Shown here: positions 11,168 to 22,483 of the stretch, piece by piece
Numbering within the stretch: the first letter of the stretch is position 1
Layout: each line of letters opens with the position of its first letter
NCBI GenBank assembly: GCA_028456385.1
Contig: JALNQF010000359.1
Span: 1 to 41,069, forward strand
Length of the DNA: 41,069 nt
From: Ophiosphaerella korrae
Lineage: Eukaryota > Ascomycota > Dothideomycetes > Pleosporales > Phaeosphaeriaceae
Direction of reading: 5' to 3'
Made by a program: the position numbers and the translations under genes
The notes under the pieces: generated by a model
Database searches by the model: none
What the model was told of the DNA's origin: nothing
The model's input: the letters and a program-made list of their open reading frames with translations, nothing else

Positions 11168-12156
11168 GGTGCAAGGTCGGCCGATTCAGAAGGACCTGGA
11201 GTGTCAATAGTGTGAGCTCCTAACATGATGCGGTTATATGCAGAGATAGATATGCTGTGCGCACTATCTGTGCTTCATACTATGTCGCATGCATTCAAGT
11301 GTTGGGCCATGACCAGGTTTGATGGCGTCATCGGAGAAAGTGCGGCACGCAACATATGTCGAGAAACAACCCAGTAGATGCGTCAGAACTTCGATAACAC
11401 CATCTCATCTGATGTGGAAGGTGTCAAGATATTGGTCCACAGCGGCACAGCGGTTTTGTTGAAACGTGCACCTCAAACAGCGCCATGCGTGATAGCCTTC
11501 GTATATACTCGTGGGGTGTCCGTGGTCCCTTTCCACGCATCTTACTTTGGGATGTAATTCGTTGACTTGAAGTGCTCGAGTATACCGGAGGATGAGGTGC
11601 AACGACTAGGACCGATAGTATAAACACCCGCTTTTGATGTCTTGACATTTGTTACCAGAACTTACGATTGCGAGTCAGTTCAGGCTAGGCTAAACTTCTT
11701 GATCCAGGTATTCCGATAGTTTGAGAGCTAAGCCAGCTAGTGGTCTTCGCGTATGCATGCTTGGTAACTGCGTGCTTTCGGATCGGCATTCGTGATCAGT
11801 GGTCAATCAGGGCCAACAAAGCATTTCTTCCACTGCTTAAGTTTCTATTTTTTTTTTCAAATTGGAATAGCAGTGCTTGAGTCAGGAGTCTCCTTTTAAT
11901 TCCCTGTTGTGGCGAGGATAAAGATAGGTATTCCCAGAAATGAGATTTCAATTCTTGATCATGGATAAGCGCTCAGGTTACATCTTCGGCACCAGTACAC
12001 TATGTCTTCTACTAAACTTTCGGATTCGTCTGTACTACTCAGAAATGGTCTCGATTACCGTTCGAGACTCTTGGCTTCTGATGCAGGCCTCGATTTCTGA
12101 CACCGCAGTCGCGAAGCTTAGCGCCTGTATTACTTCGCGATTCAGAATTCACGGGG
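11168..12156. other. Intergenic: permease promoter side and 3' flank of next gene
   Basis: No supported gene. Contains the upstream region of the minus-strand permease. A T-run (about 11850-11858) and scattered short frames show no coding logic. Confidence 0.5.
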
Positions 12157-13479
12157 CTAGCTTGCTTGCTTGCTTGCTTGTTTGATCGCGTCGTCTCTCC
12201 GCTCCTTAGCCCAATCCCTCGCGTTCCTATACGCTGTTGCGCCTTGACAGAAGGTCTCAGGATTCCCTGTCATCCCCCAAGTGTTGAGCTGAGTCGTATA
12301 GTACTCTGGTGGGCCCCCAGGTGTGTCTGGCGGACCAACATGGGTAGTAAACATTTTGAGTTGTCCGCCATGGTAGATCGAGGTCACGGTAGATGCATTC
12401 TGGCCATAAACGTGCTCATCTCGTTGATACGATTGGAGGCTGTGCATAGCCCTCGCTCCTAACGCACCATCATAATACGCTTGTCGTCTGGCCACCGCTA
12501 TCGTCCCATCCGGGCCTTTAACTTCCAGGAAGAAATTTGGCAACATTGGAAGATTGTGTTGGGTGGAAGGAATGATTTGGTGGTGAAGATCCTCGCGTAC
12601 CTGTCGCTGGAGTTGCTCAGGGCGGGCACCGTAATAGACGTCTGGATTGCCTGGGGTAAGCGTACCATCCGTAAGAGGGCCGAGGTTGGTAAAAGGAACG
12701 CCACCTGAGCGACACCTAGCATCTTTGATACTACCTTCAATATAGGGGATAACCATTTCAGACACTTGTTTTTCCTTTAAAGCATGTTCATCCGCTTTTT
12801 GAAAACTTTTAAATTCTCTAGGAGAGAAGCAGGATGAGGCAAGAGATGGTCGGTTTTGCATCAACATATGTTGAATTTCATCCCAGTTGTTTGGCTTAGC
12901 AGGGACGCTGCCGTCAGGGTATTCGTACGCATTAGGGTAGATAGCGTTATCAGTGAGGCGTTGTTCGAAGTGACGGTCATAAACCCCAGTGCTCTTGGTT
13001 TTCGAAGTATTCGAAGTAGGCTGAGTACTTGCAGATGGTGTGCAAATTTGTGGTCGATTTTGGCTAATCGATCGGCTGAAGGTCATCATGTCCTTTGAGG
13101 AAGGCGTAGGCTCAGGGCATTAGAAAACATAGTCAGTCCTGGCGCAAAATGGTCCGTGTCTTGGAACACGTACATTCTTCAGATCTGATAAATCTGGACC
13201 GCCTTGCCTGGCAAATAACTTTATGTCTCTCAAAGTTCCTGGGTTGCAATCGCGAAGGAACCGGGTAGCCGACAGAGGGGCTTGTCGATATGGCGGAAGA
13301 AAAGAGCCCCGGATAGCTTGTAAGTTTCTTCGATCTAGCTCCCGCAAAGCTCGCTTGGTCAGCCAGAGCTTAGACAAATTGTCCCAAAATATTGGTGGCA
13401 GTTGTGGTTTCCTAGAAACGCTGACTTTCCCTCGTTTCGCTGAGATTGATGTGGATTTGGGAGGACTTGGTTGGGGCAT
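12157..13479 (-). CDS. DUF7924-like fungal protein with PD...ExK motif
   Basis: A conserved hypothetical protein of about 413 residues in two exons, 13479-13174 and 13092-12157. The 81-bp intron has donor GTACGT, a CTGAC branch and acceptor AAAG. Splicing joins GGPDLSDLKN to DMMTFSRS. The N-terminal part (FWDNLSKLWLTKRALRELDRR) and the C-terminal part (GARAMHSLQSY, QGATAYRNARDWAKE) are what I recall of the fungal DUF7924 family. The core reads GNPDVYYGARPE, then NFFLEVKGPDG: D253, E292 and K294 have the spacing of a PD-(D/E)XK nuclease-type site. That functional reading is inference. An in-frame ATG cluster at 13581 would add 34 residues; I prefer 13479, where the family-like sequence begins. 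The C-terminus is built from a CTTG microsatellite. Confidence 0.8.
12161..12180 (+). repeat. (CTTG)5 microsatellite at the end of the coding region
   Basis: Five CTTG units directly before the stop codon of the minus-strand gene; they encode the KQASKQAS tail. A gain or loss of one unit would shift the frame only at the last few residues. Confidence 0.9.
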
Positions 13480-14077
13480 ACGGTGACTTTCAAGTATATA
13501 ATGAGCGTAAGGTCGTGGTCGAAGAGAGGGTGCGAAAGCAGGCGGGGAGTGATGGGTACTTATAGCGATAGGCATCATCAACTCGCCGAGACATCAGAAG
13601 TGGCAGTGCTGATCTTCAGTGACGGAGTGAGACAGGGGAAGCGAAGGAGTTTCTGAAGGAGCTGGTGTGAGTGGGCAGGCCGCTTTCTTTGACCGCTGAG
13701 ACCCTGTTTCCCTTCTTAAGCTAGCGTCTAAGGGTCCTCAAGCCAGCCATACCCAAGTGCCTACAACTGAGAACCGCGAAGGCCGGTTCTTACTAGACCC
13801 AATAACGTGAAGCGGCATGGCATGTGTCTCTTGATAGAATTAAAGGCACTGTCCAATTTTTTTTCTAATTGGTGGAAGTAATAGAGCAGGAGGAAAGAGA
13901 CGCGGGCTCGCGCTGGCTGAGGGGGAGTGAGGTCCTTGAAAAAGCAATTTGTGGAACATCCTGAGTCGTTTTATTTCGTTTTACAGTTGCGTGTAGCGCT
14001 GGCAAGGCTGACGCTCTATGGAGAGAAGACGTTTTAAGCGGTATGGCGCTGGCTACAAAACCATGGACAAGGATTTA
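13480..14077. other. Intergenic, 5' region of the DUF7924-like gene
   Basis: No gene seen apart from the possible 34-residue N-terminal extension (13581-13480, minus). A pyrimidine-type T-run lies near 13858-13864. The 3' end of the next minus-strand gene falls just before 14078. Confidence 0.5.
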
Positions 14078-15146
14078 CTAGAATATTACTCCTGCGCCTA
14101 GAAATCCTAGAAGGAAGCCTATCCACCGGCATGGCCCCATCTTCATGCTTACGGCCACACTTTTGCTCGATGTTGGGGCAGCTACACCACCAATCGTGCT
14201 GGATATCTTCCAGTCCCCAGGGCGTGCAGCTTGAGTAATGCTTGCTTCGAACCCCAACCCTGATCGTGGTAGCGTCACAATCGCCGAGGCAGTTGTTACT
14301 GTCGCTGTGACTGCTGTTCCACTTGAACTCACGGTGATGAGTGTTTGCCCAGCGGCATTCGAAGTGATACCGATAAACGTGGCTGCATCGCCTGTGCCGA
14401 AGCTCGTTGACAGTCCAGGAGTAAGCGTCAAAGTTGCGGAACCAGCAGTTATTACGCCGCCGATTGAGAGAATTGTCTGGGGAACTTGAGCTGTATTGAT
14501 ATTGGCGCCGCTCACTGCCTTGGGGCCTGGAGTAACTTGCGCGGCGTTTTGAGTCTGGCTACCAGCAACGGGAGTTGCGGGTAAGTTGGCTTGCGGTTGC
14601 ACTTGCGGCTCAGCTATCCTAGAGAGGATGTCCAAGAGGAGCGTGTTCCTTGAGGTCTCCTGCGCAGGTACATCTGGCATGCTCCCGACTCTTTCACTAT
14701 AGCTGCGAGTTATCGATGCCGACCGAATTGCATTGTCTCCATTTGCCCCAAGTTCTGGCGTGCTCTTCGGTATAGCATTCGTTTGAATGTTGAGGACTGT
14801 GGGTGTCCACGTTGTCAAAACACGCGGGGGGTTTTCATCGGGCATGAGAGTTGCTAGAGCATTTCCAGTAGTGGTTTCCCAGCCGTCTGCTGTGGGAAGC
14901 GCAGGAATACGGAAGGCAGGTCGGTTATTGTCGTTTGGGTTCACGTCGAGTTCGGTCGGGTTGTCAATCGGGTCAACGGGTGTAGGCGATGGGTTGAGTT
15001 CAACTTTGGTGGCATTCGCGACCTGTTCATTTTCTAGGAGAATTAGTTTTATTTGCTTGAACAAAGCTTCAACGTCAAAACACACGTGGGAATGCGGCGA
15101 CACTTGCTGTAAGAAAGAGGAGCGATAACAACTCAGGAGGTAACAT
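14078..15146 (-). CDS. Secreted Ser/Thr-rich protein, probably GPI-anchored
   Basis: A 338-residue protein in two exons, 15146-15086 and 15033-14078. The first ATG gives MLPPELLSLLFLTASVAAFP, a clear signal peptide, and then a 52-bp intron (donor GTGTGT, CTAAT branch, acceptor CCTAG) joins into QNEQVANATKVELN. Without this exon the downstream frame would start with a non-hydrophobic N-terminus, so splicing explains the secretion signal. The middle is Pro/Thr/Asn-rich. Residues about 205-300 are Thr/Ser/Gly/Ala-rich and look like beta-rich wall-protein sequence (LTLTPGLSTSFGTGD, GITSNAAGQTLITVSSS). The end is a short hydrophobic tail (WIGFLLGFLGAGVIF) typical of a GPI-attachment signal. It likely sits in the cell wall or outer membrane leaflet. 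It is transcribed divergently from the pepsin-like gene, with 831 bp between the two start codons. Confidence 0.75.
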
Positions 15147-15977
15147 TGCTGCCTTGAGGAGCTTGTAACGCGCTGTGAACAGAAAAGACAGCGGGCAGCA
15201 AGATATGCAGTAAATGCTGCCCTCCTTTCCCCGTTGTCATTTCGGCCATTCTCACGACGCTATTGAGATTTGAGATTTCGGTGGTCTAAGGATCCATCGT
15301 GTGGCTTGCGCGCTTGGTCGAAAACATGAAGACTGGAGAGAACGCCCCTCCCCCCCGTTGCCAAGACGTTAACTAATCTTGTTCGCTCCAGTGTCCACGC
15401 GCAGCGCTCGCGCTGGTCCGCTGTGTACCCTCCACCAGCATTTAATCTTCACCTTAGCAGCATGGTCAATTCTCCAAAGCTACCGAATATGTTTCCCGCT
15501 GCCGCCTTCCGCATTTTTGAGCATAAAAAAGTCCTAAAAATCTGCGGGTAAATGCACCTTCTCTTCTGGGAAGGAGAAAGCTTGGGTTCCACGACTCGGG
15601 TAACGAGGAATCCTGCCGCTCCCACTGCGCAATCACGAGCGATGGCAGGAGACGAGGCTGGACTGAGATGTAACGGACTTCGCATATTTCACGCGTGCCA
15701 AATTCGACATATGCATGTCCAAGAGCGCAAATATGAGTGGACAACTGTCAATTAGGTAGGTAGATAGGCAAGGATTGCTTCGAGTCTGTGGATCCCAGCC
15801 CCATCCATGCCAATATACACGGCTATTTCAGTTCCGATAGCACATCTGTTGACCTCACCCTCCCGCCCCCTTGAGTCCCTTCGCGATTTCCGTGCCTCTG
15901 TTCCATTCCCATCGTGTCTTGTCAAACGTGACGGGGTAATGGACGCGACTGAACCACCGCCGTCCGTCTTCTGAGCC
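15147..15977. other. Divergent promoter region between two surface-protein genes
   Basis: Separates the start codons of the GPI-type protein (minus) and the pepsin-like protein (plus). No coding frame supported. CT-rich stretches such as CCCCTCCCCCCCC near 15346-15358 are common in fungal promoters. Confidence 0.5.
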
Positions 15978-17695
15978 ATGGCAAAACTATGGCAACAGCT
16001 GGCCCTCAGTCTGAGTCTGTGCCTGCTTGTTTCAGCTGCAACGAACAATACAAGCCCGGGGAAGCCCTTGAACATTCCGCCAAGTCAATTTTGGTATTAT
16101 AGCCACCATATCCTTTGGAAATTTAGATACTGATTTGTCGAAGGGATGGTAGCGACGGGCCATGGTCTACATTCCGTATCGAAGTAGGCGGTTCCACGGC
16201 ACAACAGATCCGAGCACTGCCAGCGTCTAGCCAATCTTCATCATTACTCGTTCTCAACGAAGCGTGCGACAGCGTCGCTGCTGAAGCCAGAAAGACCTGC
16301 TCAGATGAGCGTGGTAGTATCTACCAAAGAAATGATTCTAGGACATGGAAAGAGTTCGGACAATATGGCATCAATACGTATTTGGAAAAGCGTGTTGGTT
16401 TAGCTGCAACGGGGCTCTTCGGTTTCGACGATTTGACTCTGGGCTGGGCTGGTGATGGGTTGCCTACTCTCACCAATCAGAGCGTTGCAGGCGTTATCTC
16501 GCCCTTATTCGAGCTCGGCAGTTTAGCACTTAACCCCAGACCGGTCAACTTTACGAACTACAACAATCCCATACCTAGCCTACTACAGAATCTTCGTAAC
16601 ACGCCCACGCCTATTCCAAGCCTATCGTGGTCATATACAGCCGGCGCATATAATTTGGCCCCGAAAGTCTTTGGTAGTTTGGTGCTTGGAGGGTTCGACA
16701 GCACTCGCTTTGAGCCAAATAATCTCACGTTTCCATTCGGGGCAGACATATCGTTAGACCTCCAGGTTGCCATCCAACGGATTTCAGTAAACAGCACGAG
16801 CGACACTTTATTGAGTAAACCTATCATCTCATACATCAGCACGCTTATTCCCGATATATGGCTCCCAGTCGATGCCTGTAACCAATTTTCGAAAATATTT
16901 CGTCTGACATTCAATGAAACTTCAAAAGACTACTACATCAACAACACGATGCACCAGCTGAACTTGAACAGCAATCCTGTTGTTACCTTTCAGGTGGGTC
17001 CGGATGCATCAGGGCCTTCGATCAACATTAAGCTGCCATATTGGAATTTTTACCTAGCTGCCCGAAAGGCGGATTTGGACCCTGTAACAGCAAATGCAAT
17101 GATGCGGTTTCCGATTCGGCGCGCGTCGAACGACACCCAATACATCCTTGGTCGCACTTTCCTGCAAAGCGCTTATCTGTCGGCCGATTACGAGCGCCAG
17201 CGTTTTAATCTGTCCCAAGCTTTATATCCGTCTTCCTCTACAAAAGAAAATGTCGTCGCAATATTACCACCAGGATTTTCGAACCAGCAAGGAGATACCA
17301 GCCCTCCGAAAGATAGCCTAGGCGCAGGAGTAATTGCCGGTATCGCAGTGGGTATAGTAGCTTTGATAGCACTTGTTTCAGCAGCCATATTTTTGTATCT
17401 CCGAAGAAAGAAACCAAAGAAGAAGGATCTCAAAGAACTCGAAGACACAGATGCTCGAAACACGATGGTGCATGAGATGAATGGTGACGGCAAGAGACAC
17501 GAAGTACAGGATGGAACGGGAATGAAGCATGAAATGACAGGGGACACAAATCCAACACTGGAATTATCTGCATGTGCAGAGCAGCAAAAGCCGGTGGAGG
17601 CCGCGGACACGCCCATAGCGATTTATGAGTTACCCGCTGACGAAACGAAATGGGCTGAGATGGAAGGAGAAGGACACGTGAGAGAAATGGGTTAA
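15978..17695 (+). CDS. Membrane-anchored pepsin-fold protein lacking catalytic motifs
   Basis: A 555-residue type I membrane protein in two exons, 15978-16093 and 16144-17695, with a 50-bp intron that splits a Trp codon (TG|G). Residues 1-20 (MAKLWQQLALSLSLCLLVSA) are a signal peptide. Residues about 40-400 follow the A1 aspartic protease layout: WSTFRIEVGG, SLSWSYTAGAY, GSLVLGGFDSTRF, IWLPVDAC and YILGRTFLQSAYLSADYE. The two catalytic D-T/S-G positions are gone: the first site reads LPASSQ (64-69) and the second ISYISTLIPDIWLP (267-280). One transmembrane helix (432-458) is followed by RRKKPKKK and a cytoplasmic tail of about 95 residues with acidic and Met-rich segments. So it is probably a binding or sensing protein, not a protease; this is inference. 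It converges on the next gene (178 bp between stops). Confidence 0.85.
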
Positions 17696-17873
17696 TAGGT
17701 TTATGTTCAAGAGCATCGAAAAAGCCCCAGCTTTACAAGTTCACGAGCACCATGACACAGATGCAACATTCGCCAACGTATGAAGAATGAACGGGGTCGG
17801 CAAGACACTGGCTACGACATACCAATCTGGTGCAGAAAAAATTGACTCGACGTTCAAAGCTACATCACTTCCA

Positions 17874-19146
17874 CTAGGTGGCACGAGGATAGCCACTTTC
17901 GCTGACATCCGGCCGATGGTTTGGTACATTTCCCATTGATCCATGGAGTCCAAGACCTTGCGCCGGTCCTCTCGAGTAATCCGTTTCTGTCTGCGTATGC
18001 AACCTCTGATGCGCCGCCCAATCTGACGTGGGCTGTATGCTGGATGAATTTTGCCAATCCGCTTGTGTTTCGGTTTGTGGTGATAGCATGGGAGTTGAAA
18101 AGTGCGACTGCTTGTGTGGTGAACCCAGAGGGGTCTCAAGCTCTGATCTTAGAGCCGTGTCGCCGGACAACTCAGACATGTTGCGCTGGTGACCCACCAT
18201 AGGCTTCATGGCAAAGATCGCTGGAGAGCGAGGTTCGACAGATAGCTCTTGAGGATTGGGAGCGTATTGGGGTTGATTCTGTTGATAATGCTGTTGGCCT
18301 GTGTTCGGCCCGTAGTAATCATTTGGTCTGGGCGATGAATAACCTGGCGGTGCTACTAGTCTTATTAGAGTAATCCTATTGCAAGCCTGTTGGCACTTAC
18401 TATCGGGCGGATATGCTCCTGCACTCTTGCCTTGCTCAGCCATCATGGCGGGAAGATCCGATTGTCGACGAGCAATAGTTTCTTCGTGACCTTGTCGAGA
18501 CTTCTTTGCATGACAGACGTAGTATATAAGTAATCCAACTATGACTGCCAATACAACAACCCCTCCCGCCACACCTCCTGCAATCGCGGCTACGTTTGAC
18601 CCGTCTTTTGGCTGTGCCGCCGCTGCGGCCAGGCTTTGTGTTGTCGTTGGCGTAGTAGAAGTCGTTGCTGATACTGATGCTGATGCTGATGCTGATCTGA
18701 CATTCGTACTTGTCGAACGCGCGCTACTAGTCGAAGTAACTGCACCATACTGTTCCCTTAACTGGGGTGTATCTAAATAGGCAGGCGCGAGATCTGTTCT
18801 TGAGCAGACACCCGTACTGCACGGATTTGACTTGCAGCATCCCATGAATGTATCACCAGCCGTACAGGTGTAAAAAAGCGAAAGGCTTCCACATGATGCA
18901 TCACTGAAGTTTCCATGGTACGCTGGGTCGAAGCCGGCTGGATACAAATTGCCTGTTGCGCATGTGCTTGCGCATGGATTTTCGGAGCAACAGCCGACAA
19001 AGTTTCTAAGAGGGATTGTATGTTAGGCAAGCCGTTTGATGCTGTGTGCTACAGCGAAGAAAAACTTACTGGCCAGTGTTGCAAGCATACCATTTCGAGC
19101 CGGTGGGACACGTTGGTCCAAAGAAGGGAAGTGCTTGGGACGTCAT
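17874..19146 (-). CDS. Cysteine-rich single-pass membrane protein, paralogue A
   Basis: A 387-residue protein in three exons, 19146-19070, 19005-18401 and 18355-17874. Introns are 64 bp (GTAAGT, branch CCTAAC, acceptor CTTAG) and 45 bp (GTAAGT, acceptor ACTAG). The 45-bp intron keeps the frame, so it could be retained, but it has good splice sites and a counterpart in the paralogue. The ectodomain (1-95) holds two copies of one module: GSKWYACNTGQNFVGCCSENPC and LFYTCTAGDTFMGCCKSNPC. A Ser/Thr-rich stalk follows, then a transmembrane helix (164-190) and a Pro/Gln/Tyr-rich cytoplasmic tail. There is no N-terminal signal peptide, so the helix itself may direct insertion. Function is unknown; the shape suggests a surface sensor or adhesin. 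The neighbouring gene at 19859-20948 is its paralogue. Confidence 0.8.
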
Positions 19147-19858
19147 TGTATGGTAATTGGAGTTGTCTCGTGAATATGATCGGGTCAAGAATTAAACATT
19201 AGATTTTATTTTCAAAAACGCTCAAAAGTCGGCCTCGAAATCATTGGGAAGTGATCAATATATTAAGCCATCTCTAGTGTGGAGGCTAGTCACACATCGA
19301 GCGGGCGGAGCTCATGCCGATAACGTATAGCTGTTCGAGTTTGGTTGCTTCCTTTTTTCGCCTATCTTCAAATCAATAAGGGGCCTACGCGTGGCCAAAG
19401 CCAGTGCTGCAGTTGCTACCAACCAGCATTTACCATGTGCGCCATGGGGCTGAAATATCCAAATACTACCCCGCACTAGAAAGCAGGCTGACGGTATTTA
19501 CAGTGAATGGCGATGTTTCAATCCAGCGACCCGTCCCATTTTTTTAGCCGTGTAAGAGTACATGGACAGCTCTAAGTGGTGAGGTTGGAACATTTACCGG
19601 ATTTAGTTAGATGATCACTGCCTTGGTGGCTGAGTTCTACACTGCGGTTCGAGGTTTATTTTGGGATTGCTAGTGTGAGACCACCAGAGTTGGGCTGTGC
19701 ATCGCCACAGAGAAGATACGTCATCATTTTCGAGTAATTCTTTTGAACTGGTAGAGAACTGGTGATTACATAATTTCGAGCTTGACTAACCGAAGATGAG
19801 TATATACAATTAGCATTACACTACAATTTTGTACTGGCCTGTCGATGTCTTACACAGC
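19147..19858. other. Intergenic spacer between tandem paralogues
   Basis: Upstream region of paralogue A and 3' flank of paralogue B. No coding frame or remnant third copy seen. Confidence 0.5.
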
Positions 19859-20948
19859 CTATTTTTTATCACCCGGGGTTTTCTCTGACGCCGCACCAGA
19901 TACTTGGTTCCCTTGCTTCGCCATATCTGTAGAAAATTCTGCCTGTAGTGGTCTTGGCGAGACATTTGGTGATTCAAGCTCAGCTGTTGCTTGGCTCGCT
20001 CCAACTGGCAACTCTGAAATTCTTTGGGCTCTGCTGCTCGATGCACCGGCTGGAAGTTCTGAATACCTGTGTTCCATAGGCGATGCAAAATCACCTGGTA
20101 GTTCTTGGGGTTCGGTTGAATGGTGGTCGTATTGCTGATACTGTTGATTGTACGGATAGTCTTTTGATGGAGGCATGGGTTGATAAACATTTGGGTTTGG
20201 TGAAGAGTATGTAGGCGGTGCTTCATAAATGTTAGCCAAACCCTGCATGAGAATGTGTAGGAAGACTTACGTGATTGACCACCATATTGTGCCGAGAACT
20301 GGTCATCGGGTCTCTGTTTTATCATTGGAGTTGAAGCAGTTGCACCAGCCTCAGGATTGCTTCTTTGTTGGTTCCGTTTCCTTCTGCGACAGAAGAAGAA
20401 AATCAAGACTCCGATTATGATGGCGACAGCGACGACGCCTGCAACCGCCCCTCCAATTACTGCGCCATTGCTAGAGCTACTGCTTGACTTTGGTGTTGAT
20501 GATGGCGCGTACGCGTTGAACTGCTCGGGTCGCTCCATGAAAGCTGGAACAAGGTCACCATCCTTACAGGCAGGCCCTGGGACAGCTTTGCAAGCATTTG
20601 TCTTACAGCACCTATTTGAGAATATGAATCAGATTTGTCCGGAAATGTTGTAATAATCATGACATACCCCCAGAATGTCCCTCCGAAGCCACAGGAGTAG
20701 AAATCGCTTGCACTCCCACATGATGCATCAGGAAATTTTCCATGCATTGTAGCATTGTAACCTCCTGGCTTGATGTTGCCTTGGACACAGCCATTTGTAC
20801 AAGGATCAGAAGTACAACAGCCGACGAATCGTGAGCCTGTGCCGCAGGCATACTTTTGGGTGTTAGCATATTAGTATAGAGATCGTGGGTCGATTTCACC
20901 TACCCATTTTCCGCCTGCCGGGCACGTAAAACCAAAATCCGTCGACAT
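19859..20948 (-). CDS. Cysteine-rich single-pass membrane protein, paralogue B
   Basis: A 310-residue protein in four exons, 20948-20904, 20852-20668, 20611-20271 and 20220-19859. Introns are 51, 56 and 50 bp; the first and third have CTAAC branches. The ectodomain repeats the same cysteine module twice: KWYACGTGSRFVGCCTSDPC and DFYSCGFGGTFWGCCKTNAC. After a Ser-rich stalk come a transmembrane helix (126-151) ending FFFCRRRKR and a tail rich in Pro, Gln, Tyr and Ser (NQQYQQYDHHS). The last intron lies just before PPTYSSPNPN, the same place as the last intron of paralogue A before PPGYSSPRPN; the early introns are at different places. No N-terminal signal peptide. The gene is a tandem duplicate; function unknown. 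The 19816-20538 frame that runs through intron 3 gives a nonsense tail and was not used. Confidence 0.82.
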
Positions 20949-22483
20949 GGCTATCCTTCTTGCAAGCTAGAGGCGATGCTTCCTAATAAAACTCGTGAAG
21001 GTTTGTGAGCCAAGTACAAATATCCTGAACCAAAATGACAAAGAAAAGGAAGCGAAACGAGACCGAAACGAAAGTGAAAGCAGAGCACTTGACAAAGAAG
21101 CGGCACGGTTACTACTTGAGAGACCCACTCGGGATGTCAACCAGCATGACGCACGGAAGAGGCCTTGCTGCCCGTGTCCGTAATGATAACAACGGAGCCG
21201 GTATTGTAGCGTAAGGCAGAGCCTCATGTAATCCAACGGTGGTTATACTTTCCCTCAGTTGGCATAGTCACTCTTAGCCCTGCCGTGGCTGGCGATGAGT
21301 GAGTGTAAAATTGGAAATAGTAAGAAGCTTGGATGCGTTGTCGTGAGCACGATGAGATTTCGCTTCTCTTGGCTGCTGCAATGAGGCAAGTGTAGGAATA
21401 CGCCCCGTGGAGCCCGTACAAATCCGGGTTGCGCTGACGACAAGGGGCGGTCAAAGAGGGGCCGGAGGATCCGTGCAAGAACGCCTCTCAGCTATTCAAT
21501 AAAGAAGCTGAATAACGCTTCACACATAGAGTTGTATAGATCTTTGCGCCTCTCTAAGCCTCTCTAAGCCTCTAGCAGGTTCGTGCCTTGGTGTACGAAA
21601 TACTGGTAGCAGGCGCGGCTAAAAGCTCATAGCCGCAGGTGTTTGCGCCATAAACTAATGTTGTAAGTCCACGCATTGGGATACAGCTTTTCTTGTAAGA
21701 CTAATTTCATGCCAGTTACCGCATGTTACTGCAACTCGGACTAGAAAATGTTTGCTGCCGGGTGCAAAGGCTCATTTCGCATAACCGAGACGAGATGAGC
21801 AAAATCGAAAAGAAAATTGTGGCGCACACCCAATCGATACGAGACACTGAACGAACAGAGCATTATCTAGGCCAAGCAAGGCACAACTTGGCTACCAGCG
21901 CGCAGCAAGCCTGATGTCTTTGACGTACGTAATGGCACTGGGGGCCGACTTGTCCCAACACCAATGCACACCTATCCGTGCAGCGTTCTACATCCTGCAT
22001 CCTTTATCACTTAGTGGTCTGTTGGATTACCAACTGGATTTGGGATGGCTTTTGGCCCCACGCCTCCTAGGCGGTGGCAAAATCTTCAGGACTTAGCTTT
22101 GCGGTAAAGACCACCTGCGCGCTTGGCGGTAACAACGCACGTACCACCTCCGCCGTCAGGTGGGCGTTGGGTATAGGGCAGACGCGTGAGTAATATCAGT
22201 TAATCCATATTATAATGCGAAAAGCGTCTTTGTTTTTCAGTAGCATTCTGTTAGAAGGACTTGAAGTTATATGTGGAGAGTACAATGTTCTTTAGTTTCG
22301 AGGATGGGAACACTCCTCGCAGCGCCGTGGAATCGCGCAGCGAAGCTTGGCATGTACGTCATCAATGGCACGCTTTGACGCGCAGTCACAAGGCAACCAT
22401 CATATTTCTGACTGAAAAGAAAAACCTCACCCACACGTCTTTCCTCGCTGAGGACTGATAGGCCAGGCCCACGGACCGCAGCC
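20949..22483. other. Intergenic, divergent promoters
   Basis: About 1.5 kb between paralogue B (minus) and RAD2 (plus). No supported gene. It contains CCTCTCTAAG repeated twice near 21550-21572 and scattered GC-rich tracts. Confidence 0.5.
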
